Origin: Rhodanobacter sp. B05
GTDB taxonomy: Bacteria; Pseudomonadota; Gammaproteobacteria; Xanthomonadales; Rhodanobacteraceae
Assembly (NCBI RefSeq): GCF_002001085.1
Contig: NZ_MUNU01000004.1
Coordinates: forward strand, 1 to 64,000
Direction: 5' to 3'
DNA length: 64,000 nucleotides
Shown here: piece after piece, positions 1 through 10,000 of the stretch
Position numbering within the stretch: position 1 is the first letter of the stretch
How the letters are laid out: the number at the start of each line of letters is the position of its first letter
Notes under the pieces: generated by a model
The model's database searches: none
Told to the model about the DNA's origin: nothing
What the model saw: only the letters and a program-made list of their open reading frames with translations
Made by a program: the position numbers and the translations under genes

Positions 1-72
1 GGGTTGGGGACCCTCACCTCAATCCTCTCACCCGCAAGGGGACTCCCTGCGGTCGCCGACGGGAGAGGAGGC
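1..72. repeat. Short GC-rich inverted repeat at the window edge
   Basis: The first 72 bases hold imperfect arms, TCCTCTCACCCG near 23-34 and GGGAGAGGA near 61-69. The composition resembles the CCTCCCCTGC hairpin repeat inside hrpA near 18.37 kb. It lies just downstream of the leftward hydrolase gene ending at 98, so it could act as a 3-prime hairpin, but there is no T tract. The repeat may continue outside the window. Confidence 0.4.
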
Positions 73-97
73 AAACGAGCGCGCTACGCGCGTGCTT

Positions 98-1021
98 TTA
101 TTCCATAAGAGCACGGACATGTGCGCTGGCACTGCTGGCCAGGGCGTCCAGGGCATAGCCGCCTTCCATGGTCGAGATCAGGCGTCCGCCCGCATGCCGT
201 CCAGCCACGGCGAGCAGGCGCTCGGTGATCCAGGCGTAATCCTCATGACTGAGCCGGATATCGGCCAGCGGATCGCTCCGATGCGCATCGAAGCCGGCCG
301 AGACCAGCACCAGCTGAGGCCGGAATGCGTCCAGCCGCGGCAACAGCACGCCGTCCCAGATTTCGCGAAACTCGTGCGAGCCGGCGCCCGGCGGGAGTGT
401 CGCATTGACGATGTTGCCGACCCCGCACTCGTCCTCGCGGCCGCTGCCGGGATACAGCGGCGATTGATGACTGGAGGCGAACAGCACGCGCGGTTCGCGT
501 TCGAAGATCGCCTGCGTACCGTTGCCGTGATGCACGTCGAAGTCGGCGATCGCCACCCGCTGCAGCCCATGCGCGGCGAGCGCATGGGCTGCAGCCACCG
601 CGATGTTGTTGAACAGGCAGAAACCCATCGCCTGGTCGCCGGTGGCATGGTGGCCGGGCGGACGCACCGCACAGAACGCACGTCGGGTGGTGCCGCCGAG
701 CACCGCGTCGACTGCCGCCACGACCGCTCCTGCCGCGCGCAGGGCGGCCTCGGCCGAACCGGCTGACATCACCGTGTCTTCATCGAGCCGACTGCTCTCG
801 CCGGCTGCCGGAGTGCAGGCCAGGATGCGTTCGACGTGGCGGGCATCGTGTACCCGCCGCAACTGTTCACGAGTGGCTTGCGGCGCCTCGATCCGATCGA
901 TGGCGCTGAACCGGTCCCGATCCAGTGCATCCAGCACGGCGCGCAGGCGCGCCGGGCGTTCGGGGTGCCCCGGGCCGGGATCGTGCTGCAGGCAGGATGG
1001 ATGGGTATACAGCCGCAGCAT
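98..1021 (-). CDS. Histone deacetylase family protein (class II-like zinc hydrolase)
   Basis: This 307-residue protein has the arginase/deacetylase fold signature. Visible motifs are RPPGHHAT (HH at 124-125), ADFDVHHGNG (162-165 region, metal and active-site residues) and SAGFDAHRSDPLA near the C-terminus. Bacterial members deacetylate acetylpolyamines, acetoin-related or unknown acetyl-amide substrates; the substrate cannot be told here. The start at 1021 (MLRLYTHP) fits the family N-terminus; the frame stays open upstream but that part overlaps the adenosyltransferase gene and looks non-coding. It starts 8 bp after the adenosyltransferase stop on the same strand, so the two are probably co-transcribed. 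Confidence 0.9.
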   Translation of the reverse strand: MLRLYTHPSCLQHDPGPGHPERPARLRAVLDALDRDRFSAIDRIEAPQATREQLRRVHDARHVERILACTPAAGESSRLDEDTVMSAGSAEAALRAAGAVVAAVDAVLGGTTRRAFCAVRPPGHHATGDQAMGFCLFNNIAVAAAHALAAHGLQRVAIADFDVHHGNGTQAIFEREPRVLFASSHQSPLYPGSGREDECGVGNIVNATLPPGAGSHEFREIWDGVLLPRLDAFRPQLVLVSAGFDAHRSDPLADIRLSHEDYAWITERLLAVAGRHAGGRLISTMEGGYALDALASSASAHVRALME

Positions 1022-1029
1022 GCGTCGAC

Positions 1030-1602
1030 CTATCCGGCGGGCTGGGGTTTGCGCCGTCGTTCGTGCTGCCACAGCACTTCGCCGTGGCCGCTGGCGCGAG
1101 CCAGCACGCGCGAGATCACGAACAGCAGGTCGGACAGGCGGTTGAGATAGCGCTGCGGCTGGCCGCGGATCTCCTCGACTCGCGACAAGGCGATCACTTC
1201 GCGCTCGGCGCGGCGGCATACCGTGCGCGCCAGATGACCGCAGGCCGCGGCCATGCCGCCGCCCGGCAGGATGAACTCCTTCAGCGGCGGCAGCGGCTCG
1301 TTGAGCCGATCAAGGATCGTTTCCAGCCGTGCGATATCGCTGTCCTCGACCATCGCCATGCCGGGGATGCACAGCTCGCCGCCGAGGTCGAACAGGTCGT
1401 GCTGCACCTGGACCAGCGCCTCGCGTACATCGTCGCCGACACCGTCGGCGGCCAGCAGCATGCCGATCGTGCTGTTGAGCTCGTCGACCGTGCCGTAGGC
1501 GTTGACCCGCAGCGAATCCTTGCCGACCCGCGAACCGTCGCCGAGGCCAGTGCTGCCGTCGTCACCGGTGCGGGTGTAGATCTTCGAAAGGCGGTTGCCC
1601 AT
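1030..1602 (-). CDS. Cob(I)alamin adenosyltransferase, PduO/MMAB type
   Basis: At 190 residues this matches the PduO-type ATP:corrinoid adenosyltransferases, which transfer the adenosyl group of ATP to Co(I) corrinoid to make adenosylcobalamin. The N-terminal IYTRTGDDGSTGLGDGSRV stretch is the family nucleotide-binding signature, followed by GTVDELNS. The C-terminal half carries the conserved RxxCRRAER and NRLSDLLF helices. It lies between a BtuM-like membrane gene 6 bp upstream and the deacetylase-like gene 8 bp downstream, all leftward. This arrangement suggests salvage of imported cobalamin. Confidence 0.95.
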   Translation of the reverse strand: MGNRLSKIYTRTGDDGSTGLGDGSRVGKDSLRVNAYGTVDELNSTIGMLLAADGVGDDVREALVQVQHDLFDLGGELCIPGMAMVEDSDIARLETILDRLNEPLPPLKEFILPGGGMAAACGHLARTVCRRAEREVIALSRVEEIRGQPQRYLNRLSDLLFVISRVLARASGHGEVLWQHERRRKPQPAG

Positions 1603-1608
1603 TGCCGG

Positions 1609-2214
1609 TCAGCGTGTAAGACCCGCTTGACCGGACCGCTTCAGCGCGCGCGCCAGCTGGATGGCGAACACGTGGATCAGCGCGCCGATGCCGACATAGA
1701 GCGCGGTGGTCTCGAGGAACGGCAGATACCAGTCACCCAGGTTGGTGAACCAGCTGCCGAAGCTGCGTGGCGACGGCACGCTGTTGCTGAGCCAGTAGAA
1801 GCTGCCGTTGGACACCAGGTAGCACGCGGCCCAGCTGGCCAGCAGCGCCACGGCGGCCATACCCAGCGTGGGCAGGCGCAGGCCGGCCTGATGCTTCGCC
1901 AGCCAGCTGCCGCCCAGCCACAGGCTGAAGTACGACGGGATCAGGAACCAGTAGGCGGCCGAAACGCAGTAATGACTCCAGAAGTCGATGCCCTGACCGC
2001 TGATCACCAGGTAGTCGACCAGGACCGCCTCCGCCATCAGCAGCGGGAAGGCCCAGCGGCCAGCCCCGCGCAGCCAGAAGCCGGCGAGGAAGAAAATCGC
2101 CCACGACGCATCGAGCACGTTGTGATGCAGCAGGGAGAGATGGATGCGGGTCACCGCCATCACGGCGGCGAGTGCGAGCAGGATGACGATGCGCTGGGTC
2201 AATGTCTTGACCAT
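1609..2214 (-). CDS. Probable BtuM-like cobalamin transport membrane protein
   Basis: A 201-residue hydrophobic protein with about six membrane spans. The start at 2214 (MVKTL) is chosen because GGAG lies 6 nt upstream; an ATG at 2226 has no such site. BtuM proteins are small, solitary, ECF-S-like vitamin B12 transporters of Gram-negative bacteria with a cysteine that binds the corrinoid cobalt (from memory, Cys80 in the Thiobacillus protein). Here Cys83 with Tyr88, plus Asp67 and His25, sit in comparable places. The next gene downstream is the cobalamin adenosyltransferase, which supports B12 uptake. The residue correspondence is from memory and unaligned, so the family call is probable, not certain. 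Confidence 0.6.
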   Translation of the reverse strand: MVKTLTQRIVILLALAAVMAVTRIHLSLLHHNVLDASWAIFFLAGFWLRGAGRWAFPLLMAEAVLVDYLVISGQGIDFWSHYCVSAAYWFLIPSYFSLWLGGSWLAKHQAGLRLPTLGMAAVALLASWAACYLVSNGSFYWLSNSVPSPRSFGSWFTNLGDWYLPFLETTALYVGIGALIHVFAIQLARALKRSGQAGLTR

Positions 2215-2293
2215 GGGTAACTCCATACGGGCGTCCGATTCAGACCGCTAGTCTAGCCCAAGCGGCCACAACGCAGGCGGCCCGACGCGTATC

Positions 2294-3532
2294 ATGACCC
2301 GCATGACTTCTTCCGCATCCCTTGCCAGCGGCCAGCCCGGCGTCCTGATCATCGGTGGTGGCCTGGTTGGCGCCAGCCTCGCCATCGCGCTGGATGCAGC
2401 CGGCATCGCGGCGACCCTGGTCGAAACCGCGGCGCCGCGCGCCGATGCCCAACCCAGTTACGACGAACGCAACCTGGCGCTGGCCCGCGCCAGCGTCAAC
2501 GGGCTCGACGCGATCGGCGTATGGCGTCATGCCAGTGCCGCCGCCACGCCGATCCGGCATATCCACGTCAGTCGCGCCGGCGAGTTCGGCAGTGCGCGGA
2601 TCGACGCGGCAAGGCACGGCGTCGAGGCGCTGGGCTGGACCCTGCCGGCGCGCGAGCTGGGCGCCGCCCTGTTGCGTCGACTCGATGAATGTACCCGACT
2701 GACCCGGCTGGCGCCGGCGACCCTGGCCGCGATCGAGCCGCTGGCCGACGGCTGGCGCGCACGGATTCATGCCGCGGACGGCGAGGTCAGCATCGATGCC
2801 GCGCTGCTGGTCGGCGCCGACGGTAGCGAATCGTTCGTGCGCGGCCAGCTCGGCATCGCGGCCGAGCGGCACGACTATCGGCAGACCTTGTTCGTCTGCA
2901 CGGTCACGCCGGAACGCGATCACGCCCATCGCGCCTGGGAACGCTTCGCGGATGAAGGGCCGGTGGCCTTGCTGCCGCTGGCCGAACGACGTTGCGGGCT
3001 GGTGCTTACCGCAAGCGCCGACGAAGCCGAGGCGGTGGCGGCGCTGGATGACACCGGCTTCATCGCACTGGCGCAGCGCCGCTTCGGCTGGCGGCTGGGT
3101 CGGCTCGGTCGCCCGGGTCGGCGTCATTCGTACGCGATTCATCGCGTCGCCGCCGACCAGCTCACCGCGCCGCGCGCGGTGCTGGTCGGCAATGCCGCAC
3201 AGACCGTCCATCCGATCGGCGCGCAGGGTTTCAATCTCGGCCTGCGCGATGCGCTGACCCTGGCCGAACTGGTCGCTGCCGCCAGCGATCCCGGCGAAGC
3301 CACCTTGCTGGCGCGCTACGCCGCTCGCCGGGCACCGGATCGCGAAGCCACCATGGCGATGAGCCACGGCCTGGTGCAACTGGCCTGTTTGCCGCAGCCG
3401 CTGCTGGCGCCGCTGCGCTCGCTGGCCCTGCTCGCCTGCGACCGGCTGCCGCCGCTGCAACGCGCGCTGGCTCGCGGCGGCATGGGTTTTCGCGGCGAGC
3501 CGCCGCTGGCGGTGCTGGAGCGTCTGCCATGA
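2294..3532 (+). CDS. ubiH: UbiH-type FAD-dependent ubiquinone hydroxylase
   Basis: A 412-residue flavoprotein monooxygenase of the UbiH/UbiF/VisC family, acting in aerobic ubiquinone synthesis (UbiH hydroxylates the ring of the octaprenyl-methoxyphenol intermediate). The N-terminal dinucleotide motif GGGLVGAS is at 21-28 and the second FAD motif GNAAQTVHPIGAQGFNLGLRD starts near 299. An alternative ATG lies three codons in, at 2303; neither has a strong ribosome site. Its stop overlaps the start of the next hydroxylase in an ATGA, so the pair is translationally coupled. It is divergent from the BtuM-like gene. The exact ring position oxidised cannot be read from sequence. Confidence 0.9.
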   Translation: MTRMTSSASLASGQPGVLIIGGGLVGASLAIALDAAGIAATLVETAAPRADAQPSYDERNLALARASVNGLDAIGVWRHASAAATPIRHIHVSRAGEFGSARIDAARHGVEALGWTLPARELGAALLRRLDECTRLTRLAPATLAAIEPLADGWRARIHAADGEVSIDAALLVGADGSESFVRGQLGIAAERHDYRQTLFVCTVTPERDHAHRAWERFADEGPVALLPLAERRCGLVLTASADEAEAVAALDDTGFIALAQRRFGWRLGRLGRPGRRHSYAIHRVAADQLTAPRAVLVGNAAQTVHPIGAQGFNLGLRDALTLAELVAAASDPGEATLLARYAARRAPDREATMAMSHGLVQLACLPQPLLAPLRSLALLACDRLPPLQRALARGGMGFRGEPPLAVLERLP

Positions 3533-4740
3533 ATGTCCGTGCTGGCGAATTGGCCACCCGGCGCCGCGCCCCCGAGCTGGATGTGGCCGTGGTCGGTGGC
3601 GGCATGGTCGGTGCGACGGCTGCCTTGGCGCTGGCGCGCTCCGGTTTTCGCGTCGCGCTGCTGGAAGCGCGTCCGCCGACGGCCTGGAGCGCACGGAACG
3701 AGCTGGATCTGCGCGTGGTCGGGCTGGCGCCGTCGTCGCTGGACCTGCTCGGTGAGCTGGACGTCTGGACGTCCATTCGCGATGCGCGAGCTTGCGCCTA
3801 TAGGCATATGCACGTATGGGATGCCGAGAGCGGAGCGGCGATCGATTTCGACGCGGCCAGCGAAGGGCGCGCCGGGCTTGGCTACATCGTCGAGAACAAC
3901 CTGATCCAGTGGACTTTGTGGCAGGCGCTGGCGGAGGCTGGCGCGCGCCAGCTATGTCCAGCGGAGGTCACCGGCTTCGAGGCGGGCGAGGATCGCATCC
4001 AGCTGCAACTGGCCGACGGCGGGAGCTTGTCCGCGGCCGTGCTGGTGGCTGCCGACGGTACGGCCTCGCCACTGCGCCAGCTGGCCGGTATCGGCACGCG
4101 CGGGCGCGATTACGGGCAGCGTGCGGTGGTGGCCCACGTGGCTACCGAGCGCGCGCATGAAAACACGGCATGGCAGCGCTTTCTGCGTAGCGGGCCGCTG
4201 GCGCTGCTGCCGCTGGCCGATGGCCGCAGCTCGCTGGTGTGGTCGTTGCCCGAAGCCGAAGCGCAGCGGGTGCTGGCCTTGGACGACCAGGCGTTTCGCG
4301 ACGAACTGGGCGTGGCCAGCGATTTCCGGCTGGGCCGCATCACCCGCACTACCGCACGCGCCGCCTTCCCGTTGAAGCTGCAACTGGCCGAGCGCTACCA
4401 GGCCGAGCGTTTCGTACTGCTCGGCGATGCTGCGCACGCGGTGCATCCGCTGGCCGGGCAGGGCGTCAACCTGGGCCTGCGCGACGTCGCCGAACTGCGC
4501 GACACGCTGCTGGCAGCTCGCGCTGCCGGGCGCGACATCGGCGCTGCCCATGTATTGCGCCGCTATGCGCGGCGCCGGCGCAGCGCCGATACGCTGGATG
4601 CGCTGGGCTTCGACGCGCTGGCGCGCATGTACGCCTGGCAGTCGCCGCCGCTGGTCGCCGCGCGTGCGCTTGGCGTGCGTCTGCTCGATCATGTCGCGCC
4701 GCTGAAGCGGCGTATCGCCGAGCACGCGGCCGGACTTTAG
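3529..4740 (+). CDS. UbiI/UbiF-type FAD-dependent ubiquinone hydroxylase
   Basis: This second flavin hydroxylase (403 residues) belongs to the same family as the gene before it and overlaps it by 4 bp. GGGMVG is at 23-28 and GDAAHAVHPLAGQGVNLGLRD starts near 299. It resembles the UbiI/VisC partner that follows ubiH in E. coli and presumably performs another ring hydroxylation of ubiquinone, probably C5; UbiF-like C6 activity is the alternative, so no symbol is given. A GC stem (CTCCGCGC/GCGCGGAG, 4749-4766) lies just after the stop. Confidence 0.85.
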   Translation: MNVRAGELATRRRAPELDVAVVGGGMVGATAALALARSGFRVALLEARPPTAWSARNELDLRVVGLAPSSLDLLGELDVWTSIRDARACAYRHMHVWDAESGAAIDFDAASEGRAGLGYIVENNLIQWTLWQALAEAGARQLCPAEVTGFEAGEDRIQLQLADGGSLSAAVLVAADGTASPLRQLAGIGTRGRDYGQRAVVAHVATERAHENTAWQRFLRSGPLALLPLADGRSSLVWSLPEAEAQRVLALDDQAFRDELGVASDFRLGRITRTTARAAFPLKLQLAERYQAERFVLLGDAAHAVHPLAGQGVNLGLRDVAELRDTLLAARAAGRDIGAAHVLRRYARRRRSADTLDALGFDALARMYAWQSPPLVAARALGVRLLDHVAPLKRRIAEHAAGL

Positions 4741-4748
4741 CGTTTCCC

Positions 4749-4766
4749 CTCCGCGCTGGCGCGGAG
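4749..4766 (+). terminator. GC stem-loop after the ubi hydroxylase pair
   Basis: CTCCGCGC and GCGCGGAG form a perfect 8-bp stem with a 2-nt centre, 9 bp past the hydroxylase stop. There is no T tract, so it may be a weak or Rho-assisted terminator or an mRNA 3-prime stabiliser. Confidence 0.35.
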
Positions 4767-4797
4767 ACGCGACACCCACCTAGCGGAGGAAGCCGTC

Positions 4798-5592
4798 ATG
4801 CGCATTGCCCGATTCTGCTGTCTGCTGTTGCTGGCCGGTTCAAGCTTTGCCGCGCAGGCGAAGATGGTGCATCGCCCGGTCGAGTGGACGCTGGACGGCA
4901 CGCGTTTTCACAGCGTGCTGGTCTACGACGATGCAGGTGCGGCAAAGCGCCCCGGCCTGGTGATGGTGCCGAACTGGTACGGCATCAACGAGGCCGCCGT
5001 GAAGAAGGCCGAGATGATCGCCGGCAAGGATTACGTGATCCTGCTCACCGACATGTACGGCGCGAACGTGCGCCCGCAGCAGGGCAACGCCGCGCAGGCG
5101 CAGGCTGCGGTGAAGCCGCTGTACGGTGACCGTGCGCTGATGCGCAGGCGGATCGATGCCGCGCTTGAGCAATTGAAGGCACAGGCCGGCAGCGCACCGA
5201 TCGACCTGTCGAAACTGGCCGCGATCGGTTTCTGCTTCGGCGGTTCGGCGGTACTCGACCTGGCGCGCAGCGGCGCCAATGTGGCGGCGGTGGTTTCGTT
5301 CCACGGCGGACTGACCACGGACAATCCGGCGCTGGCGAAAAACATCAAGGCCCGCGTGCTGGCCATGAACGGCGCCGACGACAAGGGCACCATGCCGGAC
5401 GCCGACAAGTTCATGGACGAGATGCGTGGCAGCCCGGCCGACTGGGAGTTCGTGGTGATCGGCCACGCGGTGCACTGCTTCACCGAGGTCGACGAGCATT
5501 CGCCCGGTTGCCGCTACGACGCGGCGGCCGCGGCGCGCAGCTATCGGCTGATGCACGACTGGCTCGATCACGCATTTGCCGGCAAGCCCTGA
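4798..5592 (+). CDS. Secreted dienelactone hydrolase family protein
   Basis: A 264-residue alpha/beta hydrolase with a clear signal peptide (hydrophobic 7-19, cleavage likely after QA at 20-21), so periplasmic. The nucleophile elbow GFCFGG places Cys146 as catalytic residue, typical of dienelactone hydrolases rather than serine esterases. NGADDKG carries the likely catalytic Asp and GHAVHCFT (222-229) the histidine. The natural substrate is unknown; many such periplasmic DLH proteins are not in aromatic degradation pathways, and no such genes are nearby. A good GGAGGA site precedes the ATG. It stands alone between the ubi pair and the convergent hemE. Confidence 0.9.
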   Translation: MRIARFCCLLLLAGSSFAAQAKMVHRPVEWTLDGTRFHSVLVYDDAGAAKRPGLVMVPNWYGINEAAVKKAEMIAGKDYVILLTDMYGANVRPQQGNAAQAQAAVKPLYGDRALMRRRIDAALEQLKAQAGSAPIDLSKLAAIGFCFGGSAVLDLARSGANVAAVVSFHGGLTTDNPALAKNIKARVLAMNGADDKGTMPDADKFMDEMRGSPADWEFVVIGHAVHCFTEVDEHSPGCRYDAAAAARSYRLMHDWLDHAFAGKP

Positions 5593-5649
5593 GCGGGTTC
5601 AGTCGACCATGGCAGGTCGAATCCCGGCTGCGCCCCGGCCGCGAGGCGG

Positions 5650-6720
5650 TCAGCCGGCGCGCAGCGTGCGTCCGTACGCGTGCACTTCGTCGACCAGCAG
5701 CTTGACGCATTCGGGATCCACTTCCGGCGTGATGCCATGGCCCAGGTTGAACACGTGGCCGGGATGGTTGCCATAGCTGTCGAGCACCACGCGCGCCTCG
5801 CGCCGGATCACCTCCGGGCTGGCGCGCAGGATCGCCGGATCGAGGTTGCCCTGCAGCGCGACCTTGCCGGCGACGGTGCGTCGCGCGTCGGCGAGATCGA
5901 TGGTCCAGTCGACCCCGAGCGCCGCGCAGCCGGTATCGGCCATCTCGTGCAGATGCGCGCCTGCGCCCTTGGAGAACAGCACCACCGGCAGTTCGCGCGA
6001 CACCGGGTCGGCGTTCAGGTCGGCGACGATCTGCGCCATGTAACGCAGGGAGAATTCGCGGAACGGCGCCGGGCCGAGCAGGCCACCCCAGGTATCGAAG
6101 ATCATCAGCGCCTGCGCGCCGGCGCCGGCCTGGGCGATCAGGTACGCCGCGACCGCCCGGGCCAGGGTATCGAGCAGCTGATGGGTGATCTTCGGTTCGT
6201 TCCAGCAAAGCGACTTGAGCGTGGCGAAATCCTTCGAGCCGTGGCCCTCGACCATGTAGCAGGCCAGCGTCCACGGGCTGCCGGAAAAGCCGATCAGCGG
6301 TACCCGGCCGTGCAGTTCCCGGCGGATCAGCCGCACCGCGTCCATCACGTAGCGCAGCTCGCCGTCCATGTCGGGCACGGCGAGTTTCGCGATGTCGGCG
6401 GCGCTGCGCACCGGCCGCGCGAACTGCGGACCTTCACCGTGCGCGAACGACAGGCCCAGGCCCATCGCGTCGGGGATGGTGAGGATGTCGGAGAACAGGA
6501 TCGCCGCGTCCAGCTCGAAGCGCGCCAGCGGTTGCAAGGTCACCTCGCAGGCGAATTCCGGATTCTGCGCCAGCCCCATGAAGCTGCCGGCGCGCTCGCG
6601 CGTGGTGCGGTATTCGGGCAGGTAGCGGCCGGCCTGGCGCATCACCCAGATCGGCGTGGTGTCGGTGGGCTCGCGCCGCAGCGCGCGCAGGAAACGGTCG
6701 TTCTTCAACACATCGGGCAT
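5650..6720 (-). CDS. hemE: Uroporphyrinogen decarboxylase
   Basis: HemE removes four carboxyl groups from uroporphyrinogen III to give coproporphyrinogen III in haem synthesis. The 356-residue length equals the family norm. The signature [11 protein letters not shown] is at 28-38 and [12 protein letters not shown] follows with the catalytic aspartate. I use ATG at 6720 ([10 protein letters not shown]), as in other HemE proteins; a TTG three codons upstream is possible. It lies 23 bp downstream of the WGR gene on the same strand and converges with the DLH gene. Confidence 0.97.
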   Translation of the reverse strand: MPDVLKNDRFLRALRREPTDTTPIWVMRQAGRYLPEYRTTRERAGSFMGLAQNPEFACEVTLQPLARFELDAAILFSDILTIPDAMGLGLSFAHGEGPQFARPVRSAADIAKLAVPDMDGELRYVMDAVRLIRRELHGRVPLIGFSGSPWTLACYMVEGHGSKDFATLKSLCWNEPKITHQLLDTLARAVAAYLIAQAGAGAQALMIFDTWGGLLGPAPFREFSLRYMAQIVADLNADPVSRELPVVLFSKGAGAHLHEMADTGCAALGVDWTIDLADARRTVAGKVALQGNLDPAILRASPEVIRREARVVLDSYGNHPGHVFNLGHGITPEVDPECVKLLVDEVHAYGRTLRAG

Positions 6721-6743
6721 GGTGATCAACTGGTGGTGGGGTG

Positions 6744-7004
6744 TCAGCGGCCGTAAGGGCCTTCCTGGCCCTGCGCGAACATCACGCGGAAGCCCCGCTT
6801 GAGCTGGGCGTCGCGGGTCTTCTCGAACGCGGCGATGGCCTCGTCGCGTTCCAGGAACTGCTCGCGCTTCATGCTGGCGCGGCCGCCCTGGGTGCCGGAT
6901 TCGCGATACAGCGTCCAGCCGCCGAGCAGATCCTGCTCCAGCGTGATCTGGACGTAGCGGGGTGCGTCGGCACTGCCGGGCACGGTTTGCAGGTAGAGGC
7001 GCAT
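6744..7004 (-). CDS. Small WGR domain-like protein
   Basis: An 86-residue protein that spans one WGR-type module. [20 protein letters not shown] is the typical first half; the name-giving WGR triplet is replaced by a GTQGGR stretch (37-42). WGR domains occur in PARP-like and DNA-binding proteins and as free-standing proteins in proteobacteria; the function of the free form is not established. GGGAA lies close upstream of the ATG. It sits between tamB and hemE on one strand and may share a transcript with hemE. Confidence 0.8.
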   Translation of the reverse strand: MRLYLQTVPGSADAPRYVQITLEQDLLGGWTLYRESGTQGGRASMKREQFLERDEAIAAFEKTRDAQLKRGFRVMFAQGQEGPYGR

Positions 7005-7084
7005 GGCTTCCCGGATCAGTGCGACGAGAGCTGCCGCAGACTGCGCATTCTAGAAGGCTGGCGCCCGCGTAGCGAGCGCGACCG

Positions 7085-10000
7085 TCATTTCTCCAGCCGG
7101 TAGTTCAGGCTGGCGCGGCTGAATTCGGTGGCCTGCTGGGCCTCGAAGTTCCAGCGCTTGCTGAAGCGGTAGCGCAAGGTGATCACCTCGCCCGGTTCGA
7201 ACAGGCCCACGCCATAGCTGAGATACAGCCGTGGCGAGAGGTACTTGCCGACGGTGAACGCCGAGTTGCCGCCCAGCGCCTCGTTGCTGGAGACGCCGAT
7301 CTCATCCACGCCCAGCCTGGAGCCGATCCGCTTGGCCAGCAGGTCGCCGGCGGCCGAGCCCAGCGCCTGGGCCGCCGCGCTGACCATGCTGCCCTCGCCG
7401 CCCTTGACCTCGGACAACGGCTTGCCGGTGATCAGGTAGGAAAGCGCGTCCGATTGTTCCATCACCGGATTGGAGAACACCGTGAGTATCGGTCGCTGCG
7501 CGGTGCCGGAGACGTACAGGCCCACTTCCTGGCCTTCGTCGATGGTGGCGTTGGGATTGAGCTTGCGCACGGCGCGGATGTTCAGGCCGGGGTTGTCGAT
7601 CGGCGTGCTGGCGAACAGCAGCTGGCCGCGCTGGATCTGCAGGTTCTGGCCGTAGGCGCGATAGGTGCCGTTAACCGTCAGTTGGCCCCGGCCGGTGGTG
7701 GCGCGGCCGGGCTGTTCGACCACCGTCAGCAGGCCGCTTACGCGACCGTCCAGACCCATCCCGACGATGTGCGTCTTGCGGCCGAGATCGACCTTGACCA
7801 GGGCGGAAATCGGCAGCTTGCTGGCGGCCTCCTGCTGCTGCTTTTCATCGACCACCACCACGTCGGGCGAGGCCTGGGTGGCGCCGGCGCCTGGCAGCTT
7901 GTCGGCGTTCACGTCGGCGCTGTCGATGCTGAGGGAGCCGCCGATGTCGATGCCCTTGGCGTCCTGCTTCACGGTGAGATCGGGCGAGACCATCACCTTG
8001 GCAGCGGGAATATCGGCCGCGGTGAACTGGCTGCCCTTGATGGTCAGCAGGGTCTGTGCGCCCGCGCCGATACCTGCTTGGCCGTTGATCGCCACGCTGC
8101 CCTTGCCCGATTGCATGGCGCCCTGGATCAGGAACTGCCGCGCGTCGGTGGTGCTTACGGTGAGCCGGCCCTGGCTCAGCTTGAGGCCGGCCGAGGGCAC
8201 TTCGGCAGCGAAACCGCGCACGTTGGCCTGGCCGGTGACGGCGGGTTGCTTCAGCGTGCCGGCGAAGCGGAAATTGCCGTCGACACCGCCCTTGACGTTG
8301 GCCACCTCGCTGGTGAACAGCTCGATGAAGGCGAGGTTGTTCAGACGCATGTCGAGCTGGCCGGCGAGCGATTGCCGGGCGCCGTTGATCGTGACCTGGC
8401 CGTCCAGACGTCCACCGTCGTCGAGACCGGCGTGCACGTCGACGCGCTGGCTGGCGGGAGCCAGTTCGGCCGTCAGCCGCAACTGGTCGTAACGCAGCAA
8501 GGGCTCATCGGGGCGATCGGTGTAGGTGACGCTGCCTTGCGCGGATTGGATCGAGGCGTTGCCGCTGAGCGCGCCCGCAGCGCTGCGATGAATCTTGCCG
8601 TTGCCTTCCAGCGTGCCGTCGGCACGCATCGGCAGGTCGGCGTCGCCGGCCGCGTTGAGCAACAGCGCCAGCGGCAGTGCCTGCAGGCGATAGCTGGCGT
8701 CGAGGTTGCCTGGTTTGTCCTGCTTCGCAGCCACGCACAATTGCGGATCGCCCGCCGTCAGGCACAGTTCGGACAGGCTCATCGCGCCGTCGTTGTAACT
8801 CAGTTGCGACGGTTGCAGCAGGCGCCAGCCGGGCATGCCCTGCGGCTGCAGGTTGAGGGTGGAAAGCGTGCCGCTCCAGACCGAACCCTTCAGTGCGCCG
8901 TGCAAGGCCAGTTCGCCGGACAACTGGGCGCCAAGCGCGTCGACGTCAAGGCGATGATCGCCCTGGCTGCCCTCGGCGAGCAGGTTGAGATGCTGGAACA
9001 TCAATCCCTGCAGGTAGACGTTGCGGGTCTGCAGATCCAGCTTGCCAGCCGGGTGGCTGATGTCGGGGATGCCCACGATCAGCTGCAGTGCATCGGCCTT
9101 CTGTTGCTGCCAGGCAAGCGCATAACCATGCAACTGGCCGTTGACGCTGAGCTTCGGTTGCTTGCCGCGGATGTTGAAATGGCCGTCCATGCGCCCGTCG
9201 GCATTCGGCAACCAGTCGCCCAGCGAGGCGATTGCCGGCTGCAGGTCGATGTCGTTGCTGGCGCCGGGCCGGGCATCCAGTTTCACCGTGCTGCCGCCGG
9301 AAGCGAGCTTGAGCTGGCCGTCGACGACTTCGTCCGGAGACAGGTGCAATTTGCCGGAGCCACTGACCGCACGCTCGCGCAGCTTGCCGGCCAGCTTGCG
9401 GATTTCGAGCGTCGCGTCGGGACCGTTGGCCGGCAGGGTGCCGCTGGTGGCGATATCGAAATCCAGAGCGCCTTTCCAGTTGGCAAACAGCTGGCCCGGA
9501 TCGAACTTGTTGGCGGTGGCCTCGGCCTGCCATGCAAAGGTCGGTTGCAGGGTCAGCGTGCCGTTCGCCTGCAGGCCGCCCTGGGCCTGCTTCAACGCCA
9601 GCGTGTGCAGGGTGATCCGCTGCGCGGTGCCATCGAGATCCAGCGCCAGCTTGGCCGGTTTGCCGGGCGGACCGATGTCGACATCGCCGGCGGCGTGGTA
9701 CTGCTCGGCGCTGCCGCTGGCCTTGAGTTGACCGTGGCTGGCCAGTTCCTGACCGGCCAGGTCCGCCGGCAACAACAGATCGTTCCAGCGGATGTCCAGT
9801 TCGGCGCTGAGCGGCTTCGCCGCCAGATGCACCGTGCCGCTGGCTTCCACGCGACCCTTGATCTGCGGCGAGCCGAGATTCAGTTGCTGCAGAGTCAGCG
9901 TGTCGAAGTCGTGGCTGAAAGACGCGCGCAACGGCTGCAGCAACAGCTGGTAATCGTTGAGGTCGACCCGACCGTCGAGCGTGCCGCTGTAACGATCGCC

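Noticed and set aside
2215-2293. Cobalamin riboswitch before the BtuM-like gene
   Set aside because: Only 79 bp separate the divergent genes, too short, and no B12-box-like sequence is visible.
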